In this document: piece by piece, positions 16,775-23,712 of the stretch
Position numbering within the stretch: position 1 is the stretch's first letter
Layout of the letters: every line of letters starts with the position of its first letter
NCBI GenBank assembly: GCA_035281845.1
Contig: DATEVL010000028.1
Location: 22,571-86,570 of the forward strand
Origin: DATEVL01 sp035281845
GTDB taxonomy: Bacteria; Chloroflexota; Anaerolineae; Anaerolineales; E44-bin32
Length of the DNA stretch: 64,000 nt
Direction of reading: 5' to 3'
Translations under genes and position numbers: made by a program
The notes under the pieces: model-generated
Told to the model about the DNA's origin: nothing
Databases searched by the model: none
Seen by the model: the letters and a program-made list of their open reading frames with translations, nothing else

Positions 16775-16780
16775 AGTATA
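16775..16780 (-). promoter_or_regulatory. Archease -10 element (leaderless type)
   Basis: TATACT on the minus strand, 6 nt before the archease ATG; no good -35 is visible. It is divergent from the FHA promoter about 45 nt away. Confidence 0.5.
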
Positions 16781-16823
16781 CGGCGCAGCCGTGGACCTGG
16801 GCTGGGCTCGTCGGCTGGGACGG

Positions 16824-16829
16824 TATAAT
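16824..16829 (+). promoter_or_regulatory. -10 element of the FHA operon (leaderless type)
   Basis: A perfect TATAAT 9 nt before the ATG at 16839, so the expected transcript begins 2-3 nt before the start codon. The -35 region is poor. Confidence 0.6.
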
Positions 16830-16838
16830 TCTCGTCCT

Positions 16839-17699
16839 ATGGATGACGGCTCGCGTCGGCTGCAAGAGCTACTGCGGGATGGCCTGGCCACACCCATGCA
16901 ATCGCTGATGGGGGAGCCTCCGATCTGGGCCGTCGTCGCCGAGCACTTGACGCGCGAGGTCGGCGCCACGGCCAAACATGATTCGCGGGGCGTCGTCTAC
17001 TCGCCGGACCAGTTCACCCTGAGCCTGCACACCGTCGACGCCCGAACGCTGGCCGGGAATTCCCCGAATGTTCAGGTGGAGCTCGCTCGAGTGATCCAGG
17101 CGGCGCTGGCGCAGGCGGGGTTCTCGTTCGTCCGCAACCCCCATGTCACGCTTTCGTCCGATCCGACGCTCAAGATTGGTGAAGCGCGTGTCATTGCCTG
17201 GCACAGCCGTGATCCCCTGAGCCTCAGCACCGAGGCCGGCGTGCCGGAGGAACCGCTCACTCCGCCAGCCGTCGGGGCGTTTCTGATCGTCGACGGCAAA
17301 CGCCACTTCCGCCTGGATCGACCGCTGATCACGATCGGGCGAAAGCTCGACAACCACCTGGTGCTTGCCGATCCGCACGTCTCCCGACGTCACGCCGAGG
17401 TCCGCAAGCAGGGTGGGCGTCACATGTTGCGGGATCTCAACTCGACCTCCGGTACGCGCGTGAACGGCTCGCTGATCGATGAGCACCTTCTTCAAGCCGG
17501 GGATGTCATTACCATCTCCGGAATCACGCTGATCTACGGTGAGGATGCGGCTGGCCCGCCGGGAACCACGCAGCGCTATACGCCGCCGTCGATGGGTCGC
17601 AAGGACCCGAACCAGGTCACTCCTCTTGACTTGCGCAAGATCGACGGGACTGCCACCCGGCCGACCGAGGACCAGGGCGGAGGCCCGAAAGGCGATTGA
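16839..17699 (+). CDS. FhaA-like protein: DUF3662 plus FHA domain
   Basis: 286 residues. The N-terminal 115 residues match the DUF3662 part of mycobacterial FhaA (LLRDGLATPMQSLMGEPPIW, later RVIQAALAQAGFSFV). The FHA domain lies at about 155-230 (ITIGRKLDNHLVLADPHVSR, then RDLNSTSGTRVNG), with the phosphothreonine-binding Arg, Ser-Arg-x-His and Asn visible. Such proteins read phosphothreonine marks set by PknB-type kinases on cell-wall proteins. First of three consecutive FHA genes next to a SEDS protein; no kinase is in the window. Confidence 0.9.
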   Translation: MDDGSRRLQELLRDGLATPMQSLMGEPPIWAVVAEHLTREVGATAKHDSRGVVYSPDQFTLSLHTVDARTLAGNSPNVQVELARVIQAALAQAGFSFVRNPHVTLSSDPTLKIGEARVIAWHSRDPLSLSTEAGVPEEPLTPPAVGAFLIVDGKRHFRLDRPLITIGRKLDNHLVLADPHVSRRHAEVRKQGGRHMLRDLNSTSGTRVNGSLIDEHLLQAGDVITISGITLIYGEDAAGPPGTTQRYTPPSMGRKDPNQVTPLDLRKIDGTATRPTEDQGGGPKGD

Positions 17700-17730
17700 G
17701 GGTCTTGGCCAAGGCGGCGAGAACCGAAGG

Positions 17731-18549
17731 ATGAAGGACCAGCTCGCCCAGGTTGAGAAGCGACTCCAGGCGTTAGTCGAGATCCCGCTGTCACGTCTGG
17801 TGGGGGGAAAGATCTCGCCGGCGACCATCGCCAACCAGCTGGCGACAGGAATGACGGAGGGACTGTCCTGGGATGCAGACGGCCGGGCCTATGCGCCTGA
17901 CGAGTACGCGATCACCCTGCATCCCACCGACGTCCAGGCCCTGATCCAGCAAGTCCCCGACCTGTCCACCGATTTCTCTCGAGCGCTCCTCGAAGTCGCA
18001 CAGGCTAGCGGGTACTCGATGGCCAGTCAGCCGCATGTCACCCTTGCGGCGGACCCGACGCTGAACAGGTGGGAGGTGCGAGTCGTCGCCTGGCACAGCG
18101 GCAGCCACCTGGAGTTCACCAAAGCCGGGGAAGCCTCAAGCGTGCCCTCCGGAGGTCTGCCGGAAGGGGCCTACCTTATCCTTCACGGAAGAAGGCATTT
18201 TGCCCTGGACCGCCCGCTGATCAACGTGGGCCGGAGGCTCGACAATCAGCTGATCCTGGATGACCCGCGCGTCTCCCGAACGCACGCCCAGCTCCGAGCG
18301 CGCGAAGGCCGCTTCGTCGTGTTTGACCTCGGATCGACCGGGGGGACCCTGGTCAACGGTCACAAGGTGCATCAGCATATTCTCCAACCAGGGGATGTGA
18401 TCACCATCGCCGGGGTCTCGATGGTCTATGGAGAGGACCCCGGAGGTCCGCCCGACTCGACTCCCGCCTACACTCCACCCTTTCCACCGCGTCCGGCCGG
18501 AGACCAGATGACGGGCACCTGGAACGACGACGATCTGACGGAAACATGA
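17731..18549 (+). CDS. Second FhaA-like protein: DUF3662 plus FHA domain
   Basis: 272 residues with the same layout as its upstream neighbour: DUF3662 (VEKRLQALVEIPLSRLVGGK) at about 5-120 and FHA at about 150-220 (INVGRRLDNQLILDDPRVSR, DLGSTGGTLVNGHKVHQH). The two proteins look like products of a tandem duplication that has since diverged. Its stop overlaps the next start by 4 nt. Starting at the ATG at 17731 removes an upstream frame that overlaps the preceding gene. Confidence 0.9.
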   Translation: MKDQLAQVEKRLQALVEIPLSRLVGGKISPATIANQLATGMTEGLSWDADGRAYAPDEYAITLHPTDVQALIQQVPDLSTDFSRALLEVAQASGYSMASQPHVTLAADPTLNRWEVRVVAWHSGSHLEFTKAGEASSVPSGGLPEGAYLILHGRRHFALDRPLINVGRRLDNQLILDDPRVSRTHAQLRAREGRFVVFDLGSTGGTLVNGHKVHQHILQPGDVITIAGVSMVYGEDPGGPPDSTPAYTPPFPPRPAGDQMTGTWNDDDLTET

Positions 18550-19004
18550 GTGTGCCCCTGGCTCCCCAGGGGTTGCAGCTACTCCTCCTGGCGACGCTCT
18601 ACCTGTTCTTGGGGACCCTGCTGTTCTTCCTGTGGAGAGATGAGCGGCGCGCGGCGCAGGGGGCGGCCCCGCCGCCGGCGGCGCATCTGGCGCTGCTGAG
18701 CGATAACGAGCCGGCGCTTTTCTCGTTAGCCTACTCCAATCTTCTCGGGCGAGCTCCGGATAACGCGATCCGGATTGAGGATCCCCTCGTCTCGGCCCAT
18801 CATGCACGGATTTCTTTCGCCGGGGGGCAGTGGTTGGTGGAGGACCTCGGCTCCCGTAACGGAACCCGCGTCAACGAGCTCCCGGTCGACACGCCCATCG
18901 CACTCGCCTCGGGAGACATCGTGCATTTGGGAGGGAAAGCGCTGCGCTTTTCCAGCGGGCCACTGCCTGCCGATGACGGGCGTGCCGGAAGGGAGGGGCG
19001 GTGA
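18546..19004 (+). CDS. FhaB-like membrane-anchored FHA protein
   Basis: 152 residues. An N-terminal transmembrane helix (LQLLLLATLYLFLGTLLFFL, about residues 10-30) is followed by one FHA domain at about 60-130 (LLGRAPDNAIRIEDPLVSAH, EDLGSRNGTRVNELPV). This is the FhaB layout known from Actinobacteria. The start overlaps the preceding stop as ATGA and the stop overlaps the next start as TGATG, so four genes are translationally coupled. Confidence 0.9.
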   Translation: MSVPLAPQGLQLLLLATLYLFLGTLLFFLWRDERRAAQGAAPPPAAHLALLSDNEPALFSLAYSNLLGRAPDNAIRIEDPLVSAHHARISFAGGQWLVEDLGSRNGTRVNELPVDTPIALASGDIVHLGGKALRFSSGPLPADDGRAGREGR

Positions 19005-19870
19005 TGGAAGAGAGGCCCGTGCTCGGCGTCCTGGGAGGGTCCGGCATGTACCGGATCCCGGGAATGGAGCTGCTGGAGCGGATCGAGATCGACACGCCCT
19101 TCGGGTCGCCGTCGGCCCCGATCGTCCTCGGGCGATGGCACGAGCGGACTATCGCCTTCCTCGCCCGACATGGCGAAGGGCACACCCTCAGCCCCAGCGA
19201 AGTCAACTACCGCGCCAACGTCTATGCGCTGAAAGCGCTGGGTGTCGAGAGGCTCGTAGGGGTGAGTGCTTGTGGGTCCCTGCGCCAGGAGATCGAGCCG
19301 GGAGACGTGGTCGTTCCCGACCAGGTTTACGACGCTAGCCATGGGCGGGCGCGGTCGTTCTTCGAAGGCGGAGTCGTGGCCCATCTCAGCGCGCCGGATC
19401 CCTTCTGTCCAATCCTGTCGTCCCTGCTGGCGGCCGGGTCTGAGGCTGCCGGGAGCCGCGTTCATCGAGGCGGGACGTATCTGACGATCGAAGGGCCGCG
19501 CTTCTCGACGCGCGCCGAGTCGCACATCTATCAGAGCTGGGGAATGTCGATCATCGGGATGACGACCTCGCCGGAGGCGTTCCTGGCACGCGAGGCGGAG
19601 CTGTGCTATGCCGTGCTGGCCCACGTCACCGACTATGACGTCTGGCACAGCTCGGAAGAGCCCGTGACGGTGACAATGGTCGTGCAGCGCCTGCGCCAGA
19701 GCACGCAACGAGCCGAGGCCGCGATCGGGCTTCTGCTTGAATCTCTTCCCCCAACGCGAGACTGCGCCTGCCGCGATGCGATGCGCGATGCCCTGTTGAC
19801 TCGCCCCGAGGCGATCCCACCCGCCGCCCGCCAGAGGCTGGGCCTGATTGTTGACCGCTATCTCGGCTGA
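19004..19870 (+). CDS. mtnP: S-methyl-5'-thioadenosine phosphorylase-family purine phosphorylase
   Basis: 288 residues from the ATG at 19004 with a strong GGAGGGG site. Signatures of the MTAP branch: LGVLGGSGMYRIPG at the phosphate site, IAFLARHGEGHTLSPSEVNY (Arg-His-Gly), LVGVSACGSLRQEIEPGDVV, and EGPRFSTRAES. It cleaves MTA (or methylthioinosine or guanosine-like nucleosides; close relatives differ) with phosphate, serving methionine salvage. Exact substrate is uncertain. Its position between FHA and SEDS genes is unusual. Confidence 0.88.
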   Translation: MEERPVLGVLGGSGMYRIPGMELLERIEIDTPFGSPSAPIVLGRWHERTIAFLARHGEGHTLSPSEVNYRANVYALKALGVERLVGVSACGSLRQEIEPGDVVVPDQVYDASHGRARSFFEGGVVAHLSAPDPFCPILSSLLAAGSEAAGSRVHRGGTYLTIEGPRFSTRAESHIYQSWGMSIIGMTTSPEAFLAREAELCYAVLAHVTDYDVWHSSEEPVTVTMVVQRLRQSTQRAEAAIGLLLESLPPTRDCACRDAMRDALLTRPEAIPPAARQRLGLIVDRYLG

Positions 19871-21329
19871 TACCAGGCAGGAAGCCGGTCGCCGCGAGGC
19901 GTTGTTACTCGCGCTGGGCTTCATCTTCCTGTCGCTCAGCGCCGTTGTCCTTGCCTGGGCTTCAGCGATGAATCCGGGTGCGGAGGGGTCAACCGCTTAC
20001 CCCGGATTCCTGCTGATTCTCCCGGCTTGGGCCGCGTCCGCCTGGGTTCTGCACCGGGCGCTCAATCGCTGGCTGCCCTCCCGCGATCCGCTTCTTCTCC
20101 CTTGCGGAATGGTGTTGATGGGATGGGGCCTCTTGGCGGTTTGGCGGCTGCTGCCGGAATTCGGGGCGCGGCAATTGGCGTGGTTCCTGGCGGCTGTCGG
20201 CATTCTTTACGAGATCTTCAGGATGCGGGCGGCGACACCCTGGTTGCGCCGATACCGCCTGCTCTGGCTATCGCTCGGGTTGTTTCTGCTCGCCTTGACT
20301 CTCTTCTTTGGAACCAATCCGTCCGGTGCGGAGGCGCGATTGTGGCTCGGCTGCTGCGGGCAGTATATGCAGCCTTCCGAGCCGCTGCGCCTGTTGTTGA
20401 TTGCCTATCTGGCCTCGTTCTTCGCCGATCGGCTCATGCCCGGCTCCGACCAGCCGGCGCACGGGGGGCTCGGGCCGATTCTTCTGCCCCTGATCGTCGT
20501 GTGGGGGCTGGCCGTCGCGCTGCTCGCCGTCCAGCGCGACCTGGGCGCCGGCAGCTTGTTCCTGGCCCTCCTGGCGATCCTCCTATTCGTCGTCTCCCGC
20601 CGATGGGAGGCGCTGGCGATCGGCCTCTTGCTTCTGCTGACGGCCGGGGCTGCGGCGACCTCATTCTCGGACATCGTGCGTGCCCGGATTGAGACATGGC
20701 TCAATCCGTGGAGCGACCCGCTGACGACCTCCTACCAGACTCTCCAGGGACTGCTGGCGATGGCGGCAGGCGGCTTGCTCGGCACCGGTCCCGGCTTCGG
20801 ATCGCCCGGTCTGGTCCCGGCCGTCCATACCGACTACATCATCGCCGCCATCGTCGAGGAGTGGGGACTAGCTGGGGGTTTGGGCCTTCTGGCGCTGCTC
20901 GCTGTATTAACCGGACGTGGACTGCGTGCGGCCACGCGCAGTCGAGATGCCTATGCGGCCATCCTCGGCGCCGGCCTCTCGACCGCCATCGCGCTTCAAG
21001 CGGTGCTCATCATCGCCGGAGTCGTCCGTTTGCTGCCCCTCACCGGAATCCCCTTGCCCTTCGTTTCCTACGGCGGCTCTTCTTTGCTCACGACCGCGGT
21101 TTCGTTGGCATTGTTGATCCGGATCTCCGCCCATCCCGGTGAACGGCCCCGCTTCGCTCGTTCGATTCGGCGTGTTCACACCGCGAGTCTGGCGCTGTGG
21201 GCGGCGCTCGCCCTCGCCCTCGGTTGGTGGACGGTCGTCCGTGGGCCCGAGCTGACCGACCTGCCGCTGAACCCCCGGACGGCGGCCCCGAGTCCTGGAC
21301 CTGCGCCCCCTTCAGGCGAACCGCTATAG
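19848..21329 (+). CDS. SEDS-family glycosyltransferase (FtsW/RodA type)
   Basis: 493 residues with about ten to twelve transmembrane helices. The SEDS signature is clear: TWLNPWSDPLTTSYQTLQGL, then GGLLGTGPGFGSPGLVPAVH, TDYIIAAIVEEWGLAGGLGL, and GIPLPFVSYGGSSLLTTAVS. These proteins polymerise lipid II glycan. The partner class B penicillin-binding protein is not next to it. The start is a TTG at 19848 inside the end of the previous gene. The Pro-rich tail is cytoplasmic. FtsW and RodA cannot be told apart from sequence alone. Confidence 0.92.
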   Translation: MLTAISADTRQEAGRREALLLALGFIFLSLSAVVLAWASAMNPGAEGSTAYPGFLLILPAWAASAWVLHRALNRWLPSRDPLLLPCGMVLMGWGLLAVWRLLPEFGARQLAWFLAAVGILYEIFRMRAATPWLRRYRLLWLSLGLFLLALTLFFGTNPSGAEARLWLGCCGQYMQPSEPLRLLLIAYLASFFADRLMPGSDQPAHGGLGPILLPLIVVWGLAVALLAVQRDLGAGSLFLALLAILLFVVSRRWEALAIGLLLLLTAGAAATSFSDIVRARIETWLNPWSDPLTTSYQTLQGLLAMAAGGLLGTGPGFGSPGLVPAVHTDYIIAAIVEEWGLAGGLGLLALLAVLTGRGLRAATRSRDAYAAILGAGLSTAIALQAVLIIAGVVRLLPLTGIPLPFVSYGGSSLLTTAVSLALLIRISAHPGERPRFARSIRRVHTASLALWAALALALGWWTVVRGPELTDLPLNPRTAAPSPGPAPPSGEPL

Positions 21330-21353
21330 CCTCCCGATCCTCTTCCACCTAGC

Positions 21354-21383
21354 TTGACCGATTCCGGACGGCGGCGGTATAAT
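21354..21383 (+). promoter_or_regulatory. rpsP operon promoter
   Basis: TTGACC (21354-21359), an 18-nt spacer and TATAAT (21378-21383). The transcript would carry a leader of about 177 nt before rpsP, with an imperfect dyad at about 21412-21457. Confidence 0.8.
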
Positions 21384-21566
21384 CTCGCCGCATCGTTCTT
21401 GCGGACCGTCCCCCGCCGGTCCGACTGCCGCCAGTGGGCAGCAGTCCGATCGGCGGACGTGTTGTTGACGACCGCGACGCGCCGGGGGCGCGACCGTGGT
21501 GCTCCTTCCAGCACCCCTCGCTTGCCGGGCCTCTGCTGTGTCGCAATCGAACCTTGTGAGGAGAAT

Positions 21567-21983
21567 ATGGTCCGAATCAGGTTGCGCCGGGTCGGATCCC
21601 GGCATCAACCGAGCTATCGCATGGTCGCGGCCGATGAGGAGAGTCCGCGCGACGGGCGCTTCCTCGAAAACCTCGGACACTACAATCCGCGTACCGCCCC
21701 CGCTACGATCAACCTCGATGAGGGGCGGGTCTTCCATTGGCTGGAACACGGGGCCCAGCCGTCCGACTCCGCGCGGCGGGTCCTGGTCAGCTCGGGTTGC
21801 TGGTCACGCTGGGAACGCCTGAAGGGGGGAGAAGGGCTTGAGGCCCTGCTGGCGGAGGCCAAGACTTCCCCAGGCGCCGTGGATGCACGCACTTCGGACG
21901 CGCCTCCAGCCGCCTCCCGGCCCTCGAAGAAGAGCCGGGCCCGGGCCGAGGCCGACACAGCCTCCGCTGCAGCGAAAGCCTGA
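21567..21983 (+). CDS. rpsP: 30S ribosomal protein S16
   Basis: 138 residues from an ATG preceded by GTGAGGAGA. The S16 core is MVRIRLRRVGSRHQPSYRMV, then RFLENLGHYNPR and DEGRVFHWLEHGAQPSD. After about residue 85 there is a long Ala/Ser/Lys-rich tail (PSKKSRARAEADTASAAAKA), longer than the 80-90 residues of most S16 proteins and probably disordered. Part of the rpsP-khpA-rimM cluster; trmD, which usually follows rimM, is missing here. Confidence 0.96.
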   Translation: MVRIRLRRVGSRHQPSYRMVAADEESPRDGRFLENLGHYNPRTAPATINLDEGRVFHWLEHGAQPSDSARRVLVSSGCWSRWERLKGGEGLEALLAEAKTSPGAVDARTSDAPPAASRPSKKSRARAEADTASAAAKA

Positions 21984-22015
21984 CGCGTGGATTGGCAGGC
22001 CCCATTGGTGGCCGG

Positions 22016-22243
22016 ATGAAAGCGCTGATCGAGTACATCGCTCGCTCGCTGGTCGATGACCCGACCGAAGTGCGGGTGACCGAGAAACGGGAGCGCGGCG
22101 AGATCCAGCTCGAGCTAGAAGTGGCCGCCGAAGACATGGGCCGCGTGATCGGACGATCGGGGAGGGTGGCTTCCGCGATGCGAACTCTGCTACGTGTGGC
22201 TGCGGTCAAGGGCGGCGTTCGGGCCACCTTGGACATACGGTGA
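22016..22243 (+). CDS. khpA: KH-domain RNA-binding protein KhpA
   Basis: 75 residues from the ATG at 22016. A single KH domain with the Gly-x-x-Gly loop in GRVIGRSGRVASAMRTLLRV, and the opening MKALIEYIARSLVDDP of the family. KhpA binds many RNAs, often with KhpB, and in Firmicutes affects cell elongation. The gene between rpsP and rimM is conserved in that place. Confidence 0.95.
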   Translation: MKALIEYIARSLVDDPTEVRVTEKRERGEIQLELEVAAEDMGRVIGRSGRVASAMRTLLRVAAVKGGVRATLDIR

Positions 22244-22255
22244 TCGCGCTTCGCA

Positions 22256-22354
22256 TCGCGCTTCGTCGCGCTTCGCACACCTGTCCCGGTGCAGTTCGGG
22301 ATCGCGCATCGCATCCCGTAGGGGACCCTGGAGAGGGCATCCCGAAGGGGATCC
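22256..22354. repeat. 99-bp dispersed repeat, copy A
   Basis: Identical over all 99 bases to the reverse complement of 41351-41449. It contains short palindromes such as GCGATGCGCGATC and repeated CCCGAAGGGGAT units, and continues to about 22420 as further degenerate CCCGAAGGG units. It fills most of the khpA-rimM gap. No reading frame in it looks coding. Confidence 0.9.
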
Positions 22355-22465
22355 CGAAGGGGGCGTCCCGGAAGGGACCGCGCTTAGCGTCCCGGAGGGG
22401 ATCGGGACTGACATCTCGCAATTGGGCGCGCGCCCTTCCGCTCCGTCTTCCAAGGTGACCGCAGG

Positions 22466-23038
22466 GTGACTCGGAGCGGCACCAAGAACCAAAGGCGTCC
22501 TTCCGGCGCCCGGCGAACCAAGGACTATCTGGTCGCCGGGCGCATCGTTCGTCCTCACGGAGTTCGCGGCGCGCTGGTGTTGGAGGCCGCCTCCGACCTT
22601 ATCGGCCAGTTCAAGCCGGGTCAAGCCGTCTTCCTTGGCGACGCGACTCGGACAGTACACATTGCCAGCCTGCAACCGCACGGTGGTCGATACCTTCTCT
22701 ATCTGAAAGGGATCTCAAGCCGCGAAGCCGCCGAACAGCTTCGCGGCCTGCCGCTTCTCCTGAACGCCGAGGATCTCGAGCCGCTCCCAGAGGGCGTGTA
22801 CTACCGCTGGGAGATCGTGGGCCTGCGGGTTCTGGAGCAGGACGGCGCCGAGCTGGGAACGGTGATCGAAGTTCTGAGCACAGGTGCCAACGACGTCTAC
22901 GAGGTCGAGCGGGGCGATGGGCGTAAAGTGCTCCTACCTGCAATCACCTCCGTCATCCGCCAGATCGATCTGGAGGCCGGGATCCTTCGGGTGGACTTGC
23001 CTCCCGGTCTGATCGACGAGGGGCAGCCGCGCGCTTAA
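22466..23038 (+). CDS. rimM: 16S rRNA processing protein RimM
   Basis: 190 residues from a GTG. The RimM domain begins YLVAGRIVRPHGVRGALVLE (residue 21 onward), followed by the PRC-barrel half with YYRWEIVGLRVLEQDGAELG, then GANDVYEVERGDGRKVLLPA. It binds S19 and the 30S head during late small-subunit assembly. The first 18 residues are basic and poorly conserved. Usual partners trmD and rplS are absent downstream. Confidence 0.95.
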   Translation: MTRSGTKNQRRPSGARRTKDYLVAGRIVRPHGVRGALVLEAASDLIGQFKPGQAVFLGDATRTVHIASLQPHGGRYLLYLKGISSREAAEQLRGLPLLLNAEDLEPLPEGVYYRWEIVGLRVLEQDGAELGTVIEVLSTGANDVYEVERGDGRKVLLPAITSVIRQIDLEAGILRVDLPPGLIDEGQPRA

Positions 23039-23091
23039 CCCATGGCGTGGCATCCCTGGGAAGCGGAACTTGCCCGATCGGAAGTTGTCCG

Positions 23092-23153
23092 TGGTGAGTG
23101 GTCAGTGATTAGCGTAGGGGTCCGACTGACCACCTGCTACTGGCCATTGGCCA
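23092..23153. repeat. Heptamer repeat arrays in the rimM-roadblock gap
   Basis: Two short phase-locked blocks: TGGTGAG, TGGTCAG, TGATTAG at 23092-23112, and CTGACCA, CCTGCTA, CTGGCCA, TTGGCCA at 23126-23153. The second block is the complement type of the first, as in the array at 13089. Confidence 0.75.
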
Positions 23154-23165
23154 CTTTCCTTTAGC

Positions 23166-23194
23166 TTGCCGCGGCCGGGTGGCTGTGTTAGACT
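23166..23194 (+). promoter_or_regulatory. Roadblock gene promoter
   Basis: TTGCCG, a 17-nt spacer and TAGACT. The expected start near 23201 gives a leader of under 30 nt. Confidence 0.5.
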
Positions 23195-23228
23195 GCCGGC
23201 TTGTTTGCCGGCTGGGTGAAGAGTATTC

Positions 23229-23603
23229 ATGGACAGAGCGCGCAGGGAACAGCTCGTCAAGCGGTTGCGCGAACTCCAAACGAACACGACCGACGTCGAA
23301 GCCTCGGCCGTCGTCTCGGTGGACGGGCTGATCATCGCCTCGTCCCTTCCCGGCGGCGTGGAGGAAGACCGGGTTTCGGCCATGTCGGCGGCGATGCTGA
23401 GCCTGGGCGAGCGCATCGCCGGGGAACTCGGCCGCGGCGGATTGGACGAGGTCTACATCCATGGGAGCAGCGGATACGTGCTCCTGACCGGCGCCGGCAC
23501 CGAGGCCGTGCTGACGGTCCTGGCGAGAGAGCAGGCCCGCCTCGGCCTGATCCTGCTCGAGATGCGGCGCGCCGCCGAGGATATCGGGAAGGTCGTCGGA
23601 TGA
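23229..23603 (+). CDS. Roadblock/LC7-domain protein
   Basis: 124 residues forming one roadblock fold: helix-start RREQLVKRLRELQTNTTDVE, strands SAVVSVDGLIIASSLPGG, the SAAMLSLGERIAGELGRGG helix, then YVLLTGAGTEAVLTVLARE. Bacterial roadblock proteins act as GAPs or scaffolds for MglA-like small GTPases. No GTPase gene lies beside it, so its partner is unknown. Followed by a terminator-like hairpin ahead of pyrG. Confidence 0.9.
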   Translation: MDRARREQLVKRLRELQTNTTDVEASAVVSVDGLIIASSLPGGVEEDRVSAMSAAMLSLGERIAGELGRGGLDEVYIHGSSGYVLLTGAGTEAVLTVLAREQARLGLILLEMRRAAEDIGKVVG

Positions 23604-23637
23604 CCGACGGGACGCAAACGGAAGCCGGGAACGAAAG

Positions 23638-23680
23638 GGTGGGGAGGTCTCCTGAGGGCGGCCTCCCCACCGACCTTTTC
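23638..23680 (+). terminator. Hairpin with T run between the roadblock gene and pyrG
   Basis: Ten-bp arms GGTGGGGAGG (23638-23647) and CCTCCCCACC (23662-23671) with a 14-nt loop, followed by GACCTTTTC. It lies 33 nt before the pyrG ATG, so it could end the upstream transcript or act as an attenuator for pyrG. A 38-codon frame (23600-23716) runs through it and is probably not a gene. Confidence 0.65.
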
Positions 23681-23712
23681 GGGCGGTGTTGGCCGCCGCC
23701 GGAGGTGGGGCG

